From Actinomycetes bacterium (lineage in GTDB: Bacteria > Actinomycetota > Acidimicrobiia > Acidimicrobiales > RAAP-2): a stretch of DNA of 64,000 nt. Below, piece by piece: positions 18,596-26,092 of the stretch. Made by a program: the position numbers and the translations under genes. The stretch lies in NCBI GenBank assembly GCA_021845725.1, contig JAJZVL010000001.1:38126-102125 (forward strand), in the 5' to 3' direction. Numbering within the stretch: the stretch's first letter is position 1; each line of letters opens with the position of its first letter. The notes below the pieces were generated by a model that did no database searches, was not told the origin of the DNA, and saw nothing but the letters and a program-made list of their open reading frames with translations.

Positions 18596-19008
18596 GAGCA
18601 CCGGCGCGCATCGCGGTCGGCTACGACGGGTCTCCAGGCTCCGAGGCAGCGTTGCGCTGGGCGGCCGCGCTGGCTCGCGCGCTCGGGGCGGGGGTGAAGG
18701 TGGTCCATGCGGTCGGCCTCCTCGAGCATGCAGGTCTTGCTGCGCTGTCCGTGCACGAGGAGCGGGCACGCGCGATCGTCGCTGGCGCAGGGATGGAGTC
18801 GAGCCGCCTCGAGTGGTGCGTCCTCGAGGGTGACCCGGGCTCGGTGCTCTGCCGCGTCGCCGAGGGCCCCGACCCCGCAGAGCTGCTCGTCGTGGGCACG
18901 CGTCGCAGCAGCGTGCCAGCGGGGCTCCTCGGCAGTACCAGCCTTGGCCTGGTGGCATGCGCGCCCGTCCCGGTCGTCGTGGTCCCACCCGCAGGACAGG
19001 TGGGCTGA
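18592..19008 (+). CDS. Universal stress protein (UspA family)
   Basis: A single-domain 138-residue Usp. The fold starts with RIAVGYDGSPGSEAALRWAA and ends with the ATP-binding-type loop LLVVGTRRSSVPAGLLGSTS followed by APVPVVVVPP. Its GTG start overlaps the deacetylase stop (GTGA), the third link of a coupled trio. Usp proteins are abundant in mycobacterial DosR regulons. Function beyond nucleotide binding is unknown. Confidence 0.87.
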
Positions 19009-19014
19009 GCGAGG

Positions 19015-19464
19015 TCAGTGCGCCGGCTTCGGCTCGCGTCGGTAGACGAGGACCGGGCAGTGCGCATGGGCAACGCAGCGCTCGCTCACCGATCCGATGA
19101 TCATGCCGGTCAGCTGGCCGTGCCCGCGGCAGCCGACCACGAGGAGCGCTGCGGTCTCCGAGGCGTCCACGAGCACCTGCGCGGGTGGACCCTCGACGGC
19201 CTGGGTCTCGACGGAGAGCGAGGGGTGCCGCTCGCGCAGCGTCGCAGCCGCGTCGTCGAGGATGCGCTGGGCATCGCCCGAAGGGTTGTAGTCCACGGGC
19301 ATCGGGATGGACCATCCGTAGCTGGTCGGCCATTCCCACGCGGCGACCAGCGTGATGGGCACGCCCGTCGCCGCGGCGTAGTCGCCGGCCCAGCCAACTG
19401 CTCCCAAGGAGGATGTGGACCCGTCCACCCCCACGATCACGCGCGATGCGACTTCGTCGGCCAT
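19015..19464 (-). CDS. Universal stress protein (UspA family)
   Basis: A 149-residue Usp with SRVIVGVDGSTSSLGAVGWA at the start, and near the end the full G-x2-G-x9-G-S loop, GCRGHGQLTGMIIGSVSE, followed by CPVLVYRRE. This loop predicts ATP binding. It is convergent with the plus-strand Usp, only 6 bases apart. ATG at 19464 is chosen because a strong hairpin separates it from the kinase gene; an ATG at 19545 overlapping the kinase stop would give a longer form. Confidence 0.85.
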   Translation of the reverse strand: MADEVASRVIVGVDGSTSSLGAVGWAGDYAAATGVPITLVAAWEWPTSYGWSIPMPVDYNPSGDAQRILDDAAATLRERHPSLSVETQAVEGPPAQVLVDASETAALLVVGCRGHGQLTGMIIGSVSERCVAHAHCPVLVYRREPKPAH

Positions 19465-19513
19465 GTCCCGGCACTCTACGTCGTGCGCCCGAGCGGAGCG
19501 CCCGAGAATCGAA

Positions 19514-19539
19514 GCGGGCGAGCCCGGTGGCTCGCCCGC
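19514..19539 (-). terminator. Strong hairpin after the histidine kinase gene
   Basis: An 11-base perfect stem (GCGGGCGAGCC and its complement, 19514-19524 and 19529-19539) closes a 4-base loop. It begins 3 bases past the kinase stop on the minus strand and is followed by a T-containing TTCGATTCTC. It probably ends the kinase transcript before the Usp gene. Confidence 0.65.
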
Positions 19540-19541
19540 GG

Positions 19542-20684
19542 TCATACCGGCACGCGCCAGACGAGCTTCGTGCCACCATTCTCTGGCGAGCTGAGGACGA
19601 GCTCGCCCCCGCGCTTCTCTGCACGCCGACGCAGGTTGGCAAGCCCGAGGCCCCCCGCAGAGGTGACGGTGCTCGACGCTCCAGTGAATCCGCGTCCGTT
19701 GTCGACGACCTCGAGCTCGAGCGCCGAGCTGTCGACGCTGAGGCGCAGGGACGTGCGCGAGGCCTCGGCATGCCTTCCAACGTTCGTGAGCGATTCGCGG
19801 ATCGTGAGGAGGAGGTCCTCGATGATCCCCTCGGGGACCTTCGCCTCGAGCGGGCCGTCGAAGGAGACGGCGACGTCGAAGCCGACGACCGGACGGAGCT
19901 CGTGGACGAGGGAGAGCACGCTCGCGCGCACGCCGGGGCTGGCCGCGCTTGTGCGGGAGAGCTCGAAGATCGACGAACGGATCTGCCGGATGGTGTCGTC
20001 GAGGTCGCCGATCGCGCGGTGGACCCGGTCGAGCACCTCCCCTTGGAGGGGGGGACGAGCGATCCCCTGCAAGGAGAGGCCGATCGCGAAGAGCCGCTGG
20101 ATGACGGCGTCGTGGAGGTCTCTCGCGATGCGGTCGCGGTCCTCGAGCACGGCGAGCTGCTGGACTCGCTCGTGGAGTCGCGCCCGCTCGACAGCAAGGC
20201 CCACCGCCTGCGCGAGGGCGAGCACGACCGCCTCGTCGTCGTCACTGAACTCGTCCGACCCGGTCTTCTCGGTGAGGTAGAGGTTCCCGAAGACCTTGCC
20301 GTGAGCACCGACGGGGACGCCGAGGAACGAGCGCATCTGTGGATGCCCGGGTGGGAAGCCGACACTGGCAGGGTGGGCGGCGATGTTCTTCAGCCGTAGG
20401 GGATCGGGCTCTTCGATGAGGATCCCGAGCACGCCTCGACCAGTCGGCGGGGCCCCGATCGCGTGCTCCTCCTCGTCGCTCATCCCGACGGTGAGGAACT
20501 CCGCGAGGCCGGTGCCTTGCTCGTCGAGGACGCCGAGCGCGCCGAAGCGGGCGCCGGTCATCTCGCACGCCTCTTGGAGGAAGTGCCGAAGGAGGAGGGG
20601 GATGCTGAGGTCAGCCTCGAGCAGGAGGATCGCGTCCAAGAGCCGCCGTAGCCGTCCGACGTCGTGGATCCTGCGGTGCGGCAT
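19542..20684 (-). CDS. dosS: DosS-like GAF-domain sensor histidine kinase
   Basis: A 380-residue soluble kinase. One GAF domain (about 22-170) contains ARFGALGVLDEQG, IEEPDPLRLKNIAAHPASVG and GHPQMRSFLGVPV. The HisKA_3 dimerisation region has DRIARDLHDAVIQRLFAIGL with phospho-accepting His191. The ATPase has its N box in RESLTNVGRHAEAS, DNGRGF at 328-333 and GGLGLAN at 344-350. His114 (in GHPQMR) falls where mycobacterial DosS carries its haem ligand His149, so it may bind haem and sense O2, CO or NO; this alignment is from memory. DosS has two GAF domains, this protein one. The DosR-like partner lies 0.6 kb away. Confidence 0.85.
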   Translation of the reverse strand: MPHRRIHDVGRLRRLLDAILLLEADLSIPLLLRHFLQEACEMTGARFGALGVLDEQGTGLAEFLTVGMSDEEEHAIGAPPTGRGVLGILIEEPDPLRLKNIAAHPASVGFPPGHPQMRSFLGVPVGAHGKVFGNLYLTEKTGSDEFSDDDEAVVLALAQAVGLAVERARLHERVQQLAVLEDRDRIARDLHDAVIQRLFAIGLSLQGIARPPLQGEVLDRVHRAIGDLDDTIRQIRSSIFELSRTSAASPGVRASVLSLVHELRPVVGFDVAVSFDGPLEAKVPEGIIEDLLLTIRESLTNVGRHAEASRTSLRLSVDSSALELEVVDNGRGFTGASSTVTSAGGLGLANLRRRAEKRGGELVLSSPENGGTKLVWRVPV

Positions 20685-20715
20685 GGCGTACTCTACGTCC
20701 CTCTTGTTTCTTGGC

Positions 20716-20775
20716 CGGACGGTCCCGCCTCTACCCGGACGGTCCCGCCTCTACCCGCACGATCCTGCCTCTACC
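20716..20775. repeat. Three tandem 20-base repeats upstream of the kinase gene
   Basis: Units at 20716-20735 and 20736-20755 are identical (CGGACGGTCCCGCCTCTACC); the third, 20756-20775, differs at 3 positions. They lie 31-91 bases upstream of the kinase ATG. Each contains GGACGGTCC, half sites like those of the DosR box but with different spacing. The 20-base period is two helical turns, as expected for stacked protein sites. Confidence 0.8.
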
Positions 20776-20924
20776 CCGGCTGGCGCTCCGAGTATCGTGC
20801 CCGTCGCGCGTAGGCTCCGCGAGCCTTCAAGTGACCGAGGACCCTGTTGGCCCTGCGGCTGCGCTCGAAGAGTGGAGGTGGTACCGCCACTCCGGCGCAT
20901 CGGTCGCCGGGAAGCGGAGAGGCG

Positions 20925-21335
20925 ATGAACGAGAGACTTCCGACGATGCCCATGTCCATGTACAGCGAGCTGCTGGCCGTGTCCCTGGCGATCGACGAGG
21001 AGGCCGCCGGCGAGCACCTCACGAGCTCTGCGAGCGAGGAGTGGCTGATGGAGGAGCTCCTCCTCGCTCGCCGCCATCGTCAGCAGGCTGGCCGCTCGGG
21101 GCGCGCAGACACCTCGTCACGTGTCGCCGCTGAGCTCGAGTACGACCGTGCGCTGGTCAGGCTCTGCCGGGTGCATGCGATCGACAGCGGCCCAGAGCGC
21201 TTCACCCGTCCGCTGCGGGAGCGCCGGCGGCTGGAAGAGGCACTCGAGGCCCTGGGTGTGGACGTGACCGGCGCGGTGCTGCGCGGCGACCGGCGGCACA
21301 CGGCGGTCGGTCACGAACCGCCCGAAGGCTCCTGA
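20925..21335 (+). CDS. Hypothetical protein between the two-component genes
   Basis: Not recognised. A 136-residue, strongly charged protein: an N-terminal helix-prone part (SMYSELLAVSLAIDEEAAGE, then EEWLMEELLLARRHRQQ) and a basic C-terminal half ending in EEALEALGVDVTGAVLRGD. It has no signal or membrane segment. GGAGAGG precedes the ATG at 20925; an upstream open frame reaches 20847. Its end overlaps the end of the response regulator on the other strand by 25 bases. It is divergent from the kinase, so both may share the repeat-bearing control region. Confidence 0.6.
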   Translation: MNERLPTMPMSMYSELLAVSLAIDEEAAGEHLTSSASEEWLMEELLLARRHRQQAGRSGRADTSSRVAAELEYDRALVRLCRVHAIDSGPERFTRPLRERRRLEEALEALGVDVTGAVLRGDRRHTAVGHEPPEGS

Positions 21336-21985
21336 CGGTCGAGCGAGGCGCGGCGCTCCGCCAGCTTCGCGGCGAACACCGCGGCTTCGGTCCGGCGAGC
21401 CATCCCGAGCTTGGCGAGCAGGTTCGAGACGTAGTTCTTGACGGTCTTCTCGGCGAGGAAGAGCTCCTCGCCGATCTGCCGATTGGTCCGGCCTTCGGCG
21501 ATCCGGTCGAGGATCCGGCGCTCCTGGGGCGTGAGCGACGCGAGCCGCTCGTCCTCCTGCGGCCCGCGACGCAGCCGCTCGAGGACCCGTTCGGTGAGCT
21601 TGGGGTCGAGGAGGGTTCCGCCCGCGCCGACCCTGCGGATGTCGGCGACGAGGTCGGACCCACCGACCTGCTTCAAGACGTACCCGGCAGCCCCGGCCAT
21701 GATCGCGGCGAGGAGCGCCTCGTCGTCGGCGTAGGAGGTGAGCATCAGGCACGCCACGTCCGGGTGGTCCGAGCGGATCTGGCGGCAGACCTCTATCCCG
21801 CTGCCGTCGGGGAGGCGGACGTCGAGGATCGCGACGTCAGGCTTCGAGAGCGGGAGGCGGACCAGCGCCTCGGCGACCGTTCCCGCCTCGCCTGCGACGA
21901 CGATGTCCTCCTCGGACTCCATCAGCGAGCGCAGCCCTGCACGGACGACCTCGTGGTCGTCGAGCAGGAAGACACGCAAGGCCAT
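21311..21985 (-). CDS. dosR: DosR-like response regulator (NarL/LuxR family)
   Basis: A 224-residue regulator. The receiver domain has Asp9/Asp10 in FLLDDHEVVRAGL, phospho-accepting Asp55 in VAILDVRLPDGSGIEVC, Thr83 in LMLTSYADDEA and Lys105 in GYVLKQ. The LuxR-type DNA-binding domain holds LTPQERRILDRIAEGRTNRQ and FLAEKTVKNYVSNLLAKLGM. The last stretch is, by memory, nearly the same as in M. tuberculosis DosR, including the base-contacting Lys180, Lys183 and Asn184. It should thus bind the GGGAC-N4-GTCCC palindromes seen at 9.7, 24.0-24.1 and 25.2 kb. Start ATG at 21985. Confidence 0.88.
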   Translation of the reverse strand: MALRVFLLDDHEVVRAGLRSLMESEEDIVVAGEAGTVAEALVRLPLSKPDVAILDVRLPDGSGIEVCRQIRSDHPDVACLMLTSYADDEALLAAIMAGAAGYVLKQVGGSDLVADIRRVGAGGTLLDPKLTERVLERLRRGPQEDERLASLTPQERRILDRIAEGRTNRQIGEELFLAEKTVKNYVSNLLAKLGMARRTEAAVFAAKLAERRASLDRQEPSGGS

Positions 21986-22059
21986 GGGAAGAGTCTGCCA
22001 CGTGCGCGCCGCGACCGTTCGGGGTGCCACCTCCGGTCGACAGCAGCTGGCTCGCTGCC

Positions 22060-23985
22060 TCAGGCCGCCCCGGGCAGCCTTTCATGCTCCGGCGCGCGCC
22101 GTCCGGCGATCGCGACCAGCATCGTGGTGTCGAGCGTCTCGTCTTCGAGGAGGCGATCCGCGACGCGCTCGAGCGTGTCGCGTCCCGAGGTCAGCAGGTC
22201 GCGTGCCGACGTGAGCGCCTCTTCGAGAAGGGCCTGGACCGATGCGTGCACTCGCTCGGCGAGCACGCCGATGTGGGTCTCCTCGGGCAGGACGAACCCC
22301 GGACCCATCGAGCCCATCCCATACTCGGTCACCATCCGGCGCGCGAGGTCGGTCGCGGCTCGGAAGTCCTGCGCGGCGCCCTGGGTGAAGTCGTCGCCGA
22401 GGAGCAGCTCTTCGGCGGCACGTCCGGCCATCGCGACGGCGAGCTGCGCGGTCGCCTGGCGGCGGCTGAGGAACATGTCGTCTTGGCCGGGGAACCACGT
22501 CACCCCACCCGCCTGCCCTCTCGGGACGATCGAGACCGAGATGGGGTCGGCGGCGTGCTCGAGCCACAGACCGACGAGGGCGTGGCCCGCCTCATGCCAC
22601 GCGGTGATGCGGCGGTCTGCGGCGGCGACCACGGCGGACTTGCGCGCCGGGCCGAGGGTGACCGTCGCGAGCGCCTCTTCGAGCTCGCTGCTGGAGATCG
22701 AGTCCTTGCCGGCACGCACCGCGAGCAGGGCAGCCGTGTTCACGAGGTTGGCGAGATCGGCGCCACTGAAGCCCGCCGTCCTGCGGCTGAGCACGTCGGG
22801 GTCGACGTCGGGAGCGACGTGCCGGCGGTGCAGGTAGAGGTCGAGGATGTGCGTCCTGCCCCGCCGATCCGGGTTCGGCACCGCGATCTGGCGGTCGAAG
22901 CGCCCGGGGCGCAGGAGTGCGTGGTCGAGGATGTCGGGGCGGTTCGTGGCGGCGAGCACGATGACCGACGTGGAGGTCGCGAACCCGTCCATTTCGACGA
23001 GCAGCTGATTGAGCGTGCTCTCGCGTTCCTCGTTCCCCGGGACCGAATGGCTGCTGCGCGCGCGTCCGATCGCGTCGAGCTCGTCGATGAAGACGATCGC
23101 GGAGCCCGCCTCACGGGCCCGGTCGAACAGGGCACGCACGCGTGCAGCCCCCACCCCGACGTAGCTCTCGACGAACTCCGAGGCCCCGATCGCGAAGAAC
23201 GGCACGCCCGCCTCGCCGGCGACCGCACGGGCGAGGAGCGTCTTGCCCGTGCCAGGAGGTCCTACGAGGAGGAAGCCCCGCGGCAGATCTGCCCCTGCGG
23301 ACTGGTACTTCTCGGGGTCCCTCAGGTAGTCCACGAGCTCGGTGAGCGACTCCACGGCCTCGTCGAGCCCGGCCACGTCGCTGAAGCGCGTCGGGGGCAC
23401 CTCGACCTGCTCCCCGTGGCCCTTGGCGAACCCGGCTGGGCTTGCCGCGGACTGCGAGCTGCCGAACATCCCAGGCCGCTGGCCCGCTCCCGTGCGCCGG
23501 CGCCGGGCTGCGAGCGCGAGCCAGGCAACCACGAGGAGCGAGGCCGTACCGAGCATCGCGAGGCTCACGTCCGCGGATCCTGAGCTGGTGGTGGCCACGG
23601 CTGAAAGAGTCACGCGGTCTGCAAGCAGCTGTTCGGTGAGGCGGGCGCCGTATCCTCCGGGGTACGCGCTGGTGTAGGCACGCGCGTGACCCCGGGTGCT
23701 GAACGTGCCGGTGACCGTGTCGAGGCGCGCGGTGCGCACGTCGCCGCGCCGGGCGAGCGAGAGCAGCTCGCTCAGGGGGAGTGTGGCCGCTGACGGCTGC
23801 TCGTGCCGGGCGGTCTGCTCGGGCGAGGCAGCCGCCGTGGTCGGCAGGCCGATCACGACGCTGCCTGCTGCGACCAAGCCCAGGCCGAAGAGTGCGAGCG
23901 TGCAGAACGCGCGCGTCACCCTTCTTCGGCTCCGGCCTGGCGCGGTGGTCCGGCGGCTGCCGGCAGTCGTGCTCCTCGTGCTCAC
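22060..23985 (-). CDS. FtsH-like ATP-dependent zinc metalloprotease
   Basis: A 641-residue membrane AAA protease. It has two transmembrane segments (about 30-50 and 140-160) flanking a ~90-residue external domain. The AAA module has Walker A GPPGTGKT (242-249), Walker B IVFIDE (297-302) and the second-region NRPDILDHALLRPGRFDRQ. The M41 zinc site is HEAGH (464-468). GTG at 23985 is preferred (GGAGG 8 bases upstream); GTG at 24003 is an alternative. It differs from the FtsH at the window edge and is divergent from a sigma factor. Two DosR-like boxes lie in the shared 190-base region, suggesting a dormancy-linked FtsH. Confidence 0.87.
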   Translation of the reverse strand: MSTRSTTAGSRRTTAPGRSRRRVTRAFCTLALFGLGLVAAGSVVIGLPTTAAASPEQTARHEQPSAATLPLSELLSLARRGDVRTARLDTVTGTFSTRGHARAYTSAYPGGYGARLTEQLLADRVTLSAVATTSSGSADVSLAMLGTASLLVVAWLALAARRRRTGAGQRPGMFGSSQSAASPAGFAKGHGEQVEVPPTRFSDVAGLDEAVESLTELVDYLRDPEKYQSAGADLPRGFLLVGPPGTGKTLLARAVAGEAGVPFFAIGASEFVESYVGVGAARVRALFDRAREAGSAIVFIDELDAIGRARSSHSVPGNEERESTLNQLLVEMDGFATSTSVIVLAATNRPDILDHALLRPGRFDRQIAVPNPDRRGRTHILDLYLHRRHVAPDVDPDVLSRRTAGFSGADLANLVNTAALLAVRAGKDSISSSELEEALATVTLGPARKSAVVAAADRRITAWHEAGHALVGLWLEHAADPISVSIVPRGQAGGVTWFPGQDDMFLSRRQATAQLAVAMAGRAAEELLLGDDFTQGAAQDFRAATDLARRMVTEYGMGSMGPGFVLPEETHIGVLAERVHASVQALLEEALTSARDLLTSGRDTLERVADRLLEDETLDTTMLVAIAGRRAPEHERLPGAA

Positions 23986-24034
23986 CTGCTCCACCTCCTC
24001 CACCAGCGTCCCTCGTCCAGGCGTCCCCAGGGGA

Positions 24035-24048
24035 GGGCCGAACGTCCC
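24035..24048 (-). promoter_or_regulatory. DosR-box-like site in the ftsH-like/sigma divergent region
   Basis: On the minus strand it reads GGGAC-GTTC-GGCCC, the common DosR variant. It is centred about 57 bases upstream of the FtsH-like GTG start and 40 bases from a second box at 24075. Confidence 0.6.
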
Positions 24049-24074
24049 TTGTCGACCGGGGCCTGACCTTCGAA

Positions 24075-24088
24075 GGGACTTCGGGCCC
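24075..24088 (+). promoter_or_regulatory. DosR-box-like site in the ftsH-like/sigma divergent region
   Basis: Reads GGGAC-TTCG-GGCCC, preceded by CGAA and followed by TAG. It is centred about 95 bases upstream of the sigma-factor ATG at 24177, a usual distance for DosR sites in mycobacterial promoters. Confidence 0.62.
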
Positions 24089-24176
24089 TAGTCATTGGCC
24101 AGGCGCTGGGTTAGGTCTGGCTCTCACCGGTCTTGGTGACCGGTCTTGGTGACCAGCCCGAGAACGGAGCACGACG

Positions 24177-25118
24177 ATGTTGGAGCACGATCGCAGAGAG
24201 CTCGCCGACCAGCCGCGCCAGGGCGATCTCGATCTCATGCGGCTATACCTCGACGAGCTGGGATGGCATGCGTTGCTCACGCGTGCCGACGAGGTCCGCC
24301 TCGCCCAGGCCATCGAAGAGGGCGAACGGGCGGCGCGCGAGCTCGAAGGTCCACGTCGGCCGAGGGGGCGCCGGAAGCGTGCCCTCGAGGACGCGGTCGA
24401 CGCAGGGCGGCGTGCCCGCGCGCAGTTCGTCGGGTCGAACCTGCGGCTGGTCGTGTCGATCGCGAAGCGCTACCAGCACCGCGGCGTCGAGCTGGCCGAC
24501 CTCGTCCAGGAAGGGAACATCGGCCTCCTGCACGCGATCGAGCGCTTCGACTGGCGACGCGGCTACAAGTTCTCGACCTATGCCACCTGGTGGATCCGTA
24601 AGGGTGTCGCGCAGGCGGTGGGGGACTTCTCCTCCCCGGTGCGCCTGCCGCGCCACCGGCGCGACCAGGCCCGGGCGCTGTCGGACACCTCAGAGCGTCT
24701 CGAGCGGACACTCGGCCACTTGCCGGGCGTCCAGGAGCTCGCCGAAGAGACCGGGATCCGCATGGCAGACGTCGTCGCCATCCGAAGGGCGGCCGCTCCC
24801 GTGGTGTCCATGTCCGCGCCGATCGACGAGGATGGCAACGAGCTCGGCGACCTCGTCGCAGACCCCTCGGCTGAGGTCGGTGATCTCGCGGTGACTGCGC
24901 TGCTGCCCCGGGAGATCGAGGGGCTGCTCGGGCAGCTCTCCGCGTCGGCCGCGACCGTGATCAGGCTGCGCTATGGCATCGGCTCGCCGGACGGGCCACG
25001 TACCGCGACCGAGGTGGGCGCCGCGCTGTCGATCTCTCCCGAGCGCGTCCGCCAGATCGAGATGCGCGCCCTCGCGACGCTGCGGCACCGTCTCCAGCGC
25101 GCGTCGTGGGCGTCGTGA
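24177..25118 (+). CDS. Group-2 sigma-70 factor (RpoD/SigB-like)
   Basis: A 313-residue primary-like sigma factor without the N-terminal 1.1 region. Region 1.2/2.1 begins with DLDLMRLYLDELGWHALLT; region 2 contains NLRLVVSIAKRYQHRGVELA, DLVQEGNIGLLHAIERFDWR and GYKFSTYATWWIRKGVAQAV; region 3 has PGVQELAEETGI; region 4 ends with SISPERVRQIEMRALATLRH. A basic insert (RPRGRRKR) sits before region 2.1. It is probably a non-essential stress sigma factor. A DosR-like box lies upstream, so the dormancy regulator may act through it on many further genes. Confidence 0.88.
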   Translation: MLEHDRRELADQPRQGDLDLMRLYLDELGWHALLTRADEVRLAQAIEEGERAARELEGPRRPRGRRKRALEDAVDAGRRARAQFVGSNLRLVVSIAKRYQHRGVELADLVQEGNIGLLHAIERFDWRRGYKFSTYATWWIRKGVAQAVGDFSSPVRLPRHRRDQARALSDTSERLERTLGHLPGVQELAEETGIRMADVVAIRRAAAPVVSMSAPIDEDGNELGDLVADPSAEVGDLAVTALLPREIEGLLGQLSASAATVIRLRYGIGSPDGPRTATEVGAALSISPERVRQIEMRALATLRHRLQRASWAS

Positions 25119-25157
25119 TGCCGTGCACGGGTGCTCGGCCCGCATGCGCGCGGAGTC

Positions 25158-25171
25158 GGGACCTTCGTCCC
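25158..25171 (+). promoter_or_regulatory. DosR-box-like palindrome, first of a tandem pair
   Basis: GGGAC-CTTC-GTCCC, a perfect match to the half-site pattern. It is centred about 125 bases upstream of the membrane-protein ATG at 25289, in the 170-base gap after the sigma factor. Confidence 0.65.
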
Positions 25172-25179
25172 TGAGCAGA

Positions 25180-25193
25180 GGGACCTCGGACCC
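25180..25193 (+). promoter_or_regulatory. DosR-box-like site, second of a tandem pair
   Basis: GGGAC-CTCG-GACCC, with one changed base in the second half site. Its centre is 22 bases from the first box, two helical turns, the arrangement used for cooperative DosR binding. Confidence 0.6.
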
Positions 25194-25288
25194 TGCCAGC
25201 GGCGGCCGCACGAGCGCACGATCTCTCCAGGCGCTCCAAGAGGGGCGTCAGGAGACCCGAAGTGAGTCATGAACAAGGAGCGCACATC

Positions 25289-25888
25289 ATGAGACGCAAG
25301 ACCTTCGATCTGATGCTCACGGCGGGCGGCGCAGCGCTGACGGTGATCCTCATCGCAGCAGGTGCGCTGCTGCTGTGGGGCAACAGCTTCAGCGAAAGCG
25401 AAGTGCACAACCAGCTCGCCATGCAGCAGGTCTATTTCCCGACCAAGGCGCAGCTCGCCCACCCGACAGGCACCGAGGTGCGCAAGACAATGATCCCGTA
25501 CCTCTCGCCGTACGCGGGGCAGCAGGTGCTGACCGGACCGCAGGCACAGACGTACGCGACACATTTCATCCGCATCCACCTCTCGGAGATGCCCTTCGGC
25601 GGCGTCTACTCGAAGGTGAGCATGGCCTCACGGGCGCACCCGACGACAGCGAAGCTCGCCGGTCTGGTGCAGACCGTCTTCCAGGGCACGACCCTGCGGG
25701 CGATGCTGCTCGAAGCGTACGGCTTCTCGATCTTCGGTGAGCTCGCCTTCGACGGAGCGCTCGCAGCCTTCGCTGCGGCCGGAGCGCTGATCATCCTCAC
25801 CGGCTTGGGTCTGTGGCACATCCGTCGGGTGCCCGCCGAAGAGGAGTTCCCGAAGACGCTCGGGAGCGTGAGCACCAAGGTGGCGTGA
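25289..25888 (+). CDS. Two-helix membrane protein with a large external domain
   Basis: About 199 residues: an N-terminal transmembrane helix (about 11-31, TVILIAAGALLLW), a ~120-residue loop with many polar residues, and a second helix (about 156-178, AAAGALIILTGLGLW). The ends RRKTFD and HIRRVPAEEEF suggest both termini are cytoplasmic. I do not know a function. ATG at 25289 is preferred (AAGGAG 8 bases upstream) over GTG at 25262. The tandem DosR-like boxes upstream make this the best-supported dormancy target in the window. Confidence 0.72.
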   Translation: MRRKTFDLMLTAGGAALTVILIAAGALLLWGNSFSESEVHNQLAMQQVYFPTKAQLAHPTGTEVRKTMIPYLSPYAGQQVLTGPQAQTYATHFIRIHLSEMPFGGVYSKVSMASRAHPTTAKLAGLVQTVFQGTTLRAMLLEAYGFSIFGELAFDGALAAFAAAGALIILTGLGLWHIRRVPAEEEFPKTLGSVSTKVA

Positions 25889-25943
25889 GCGCTCCACACC
25901 CTGGCGCCCGTTTCTGGCACCGGGCGCGGGAGTCAGAAACGAT

Positions 25944-25984
25944 CCACCGCCCTCCCAGCCGGTTCTCCGGCGGGAGGGCGGTGG
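25944..25984. terminator. Very long hairpin terminator
   Basis: CCACCGCCCTCCC at 25944-25956 pairs perfectly with GGGAGGGCGGTGG at 25972-25984. The inner part GCCGG-TTCT-CCGGC continues the stem, giving 18 pairs with one bulged base and a 4-base loop. It lies 56 bases after the membrane-protein stop. There is no T run, but the stem is exceptionally stable. A GCCGCCGCCTAC-type simple repeat follows (about 25988-26025). Confidence 0.7.
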
Positions 25985-26092
25985 CGCGCGCCGCCGCCTA
26001 CGCCGCCGCCTACGCCGCCGCCCGACGTCAAGGGACGTGGTCGGGGAGGAGGCCGGACCGAAGGTGGTACCCCGGCAGGTAGACACTCAGTC

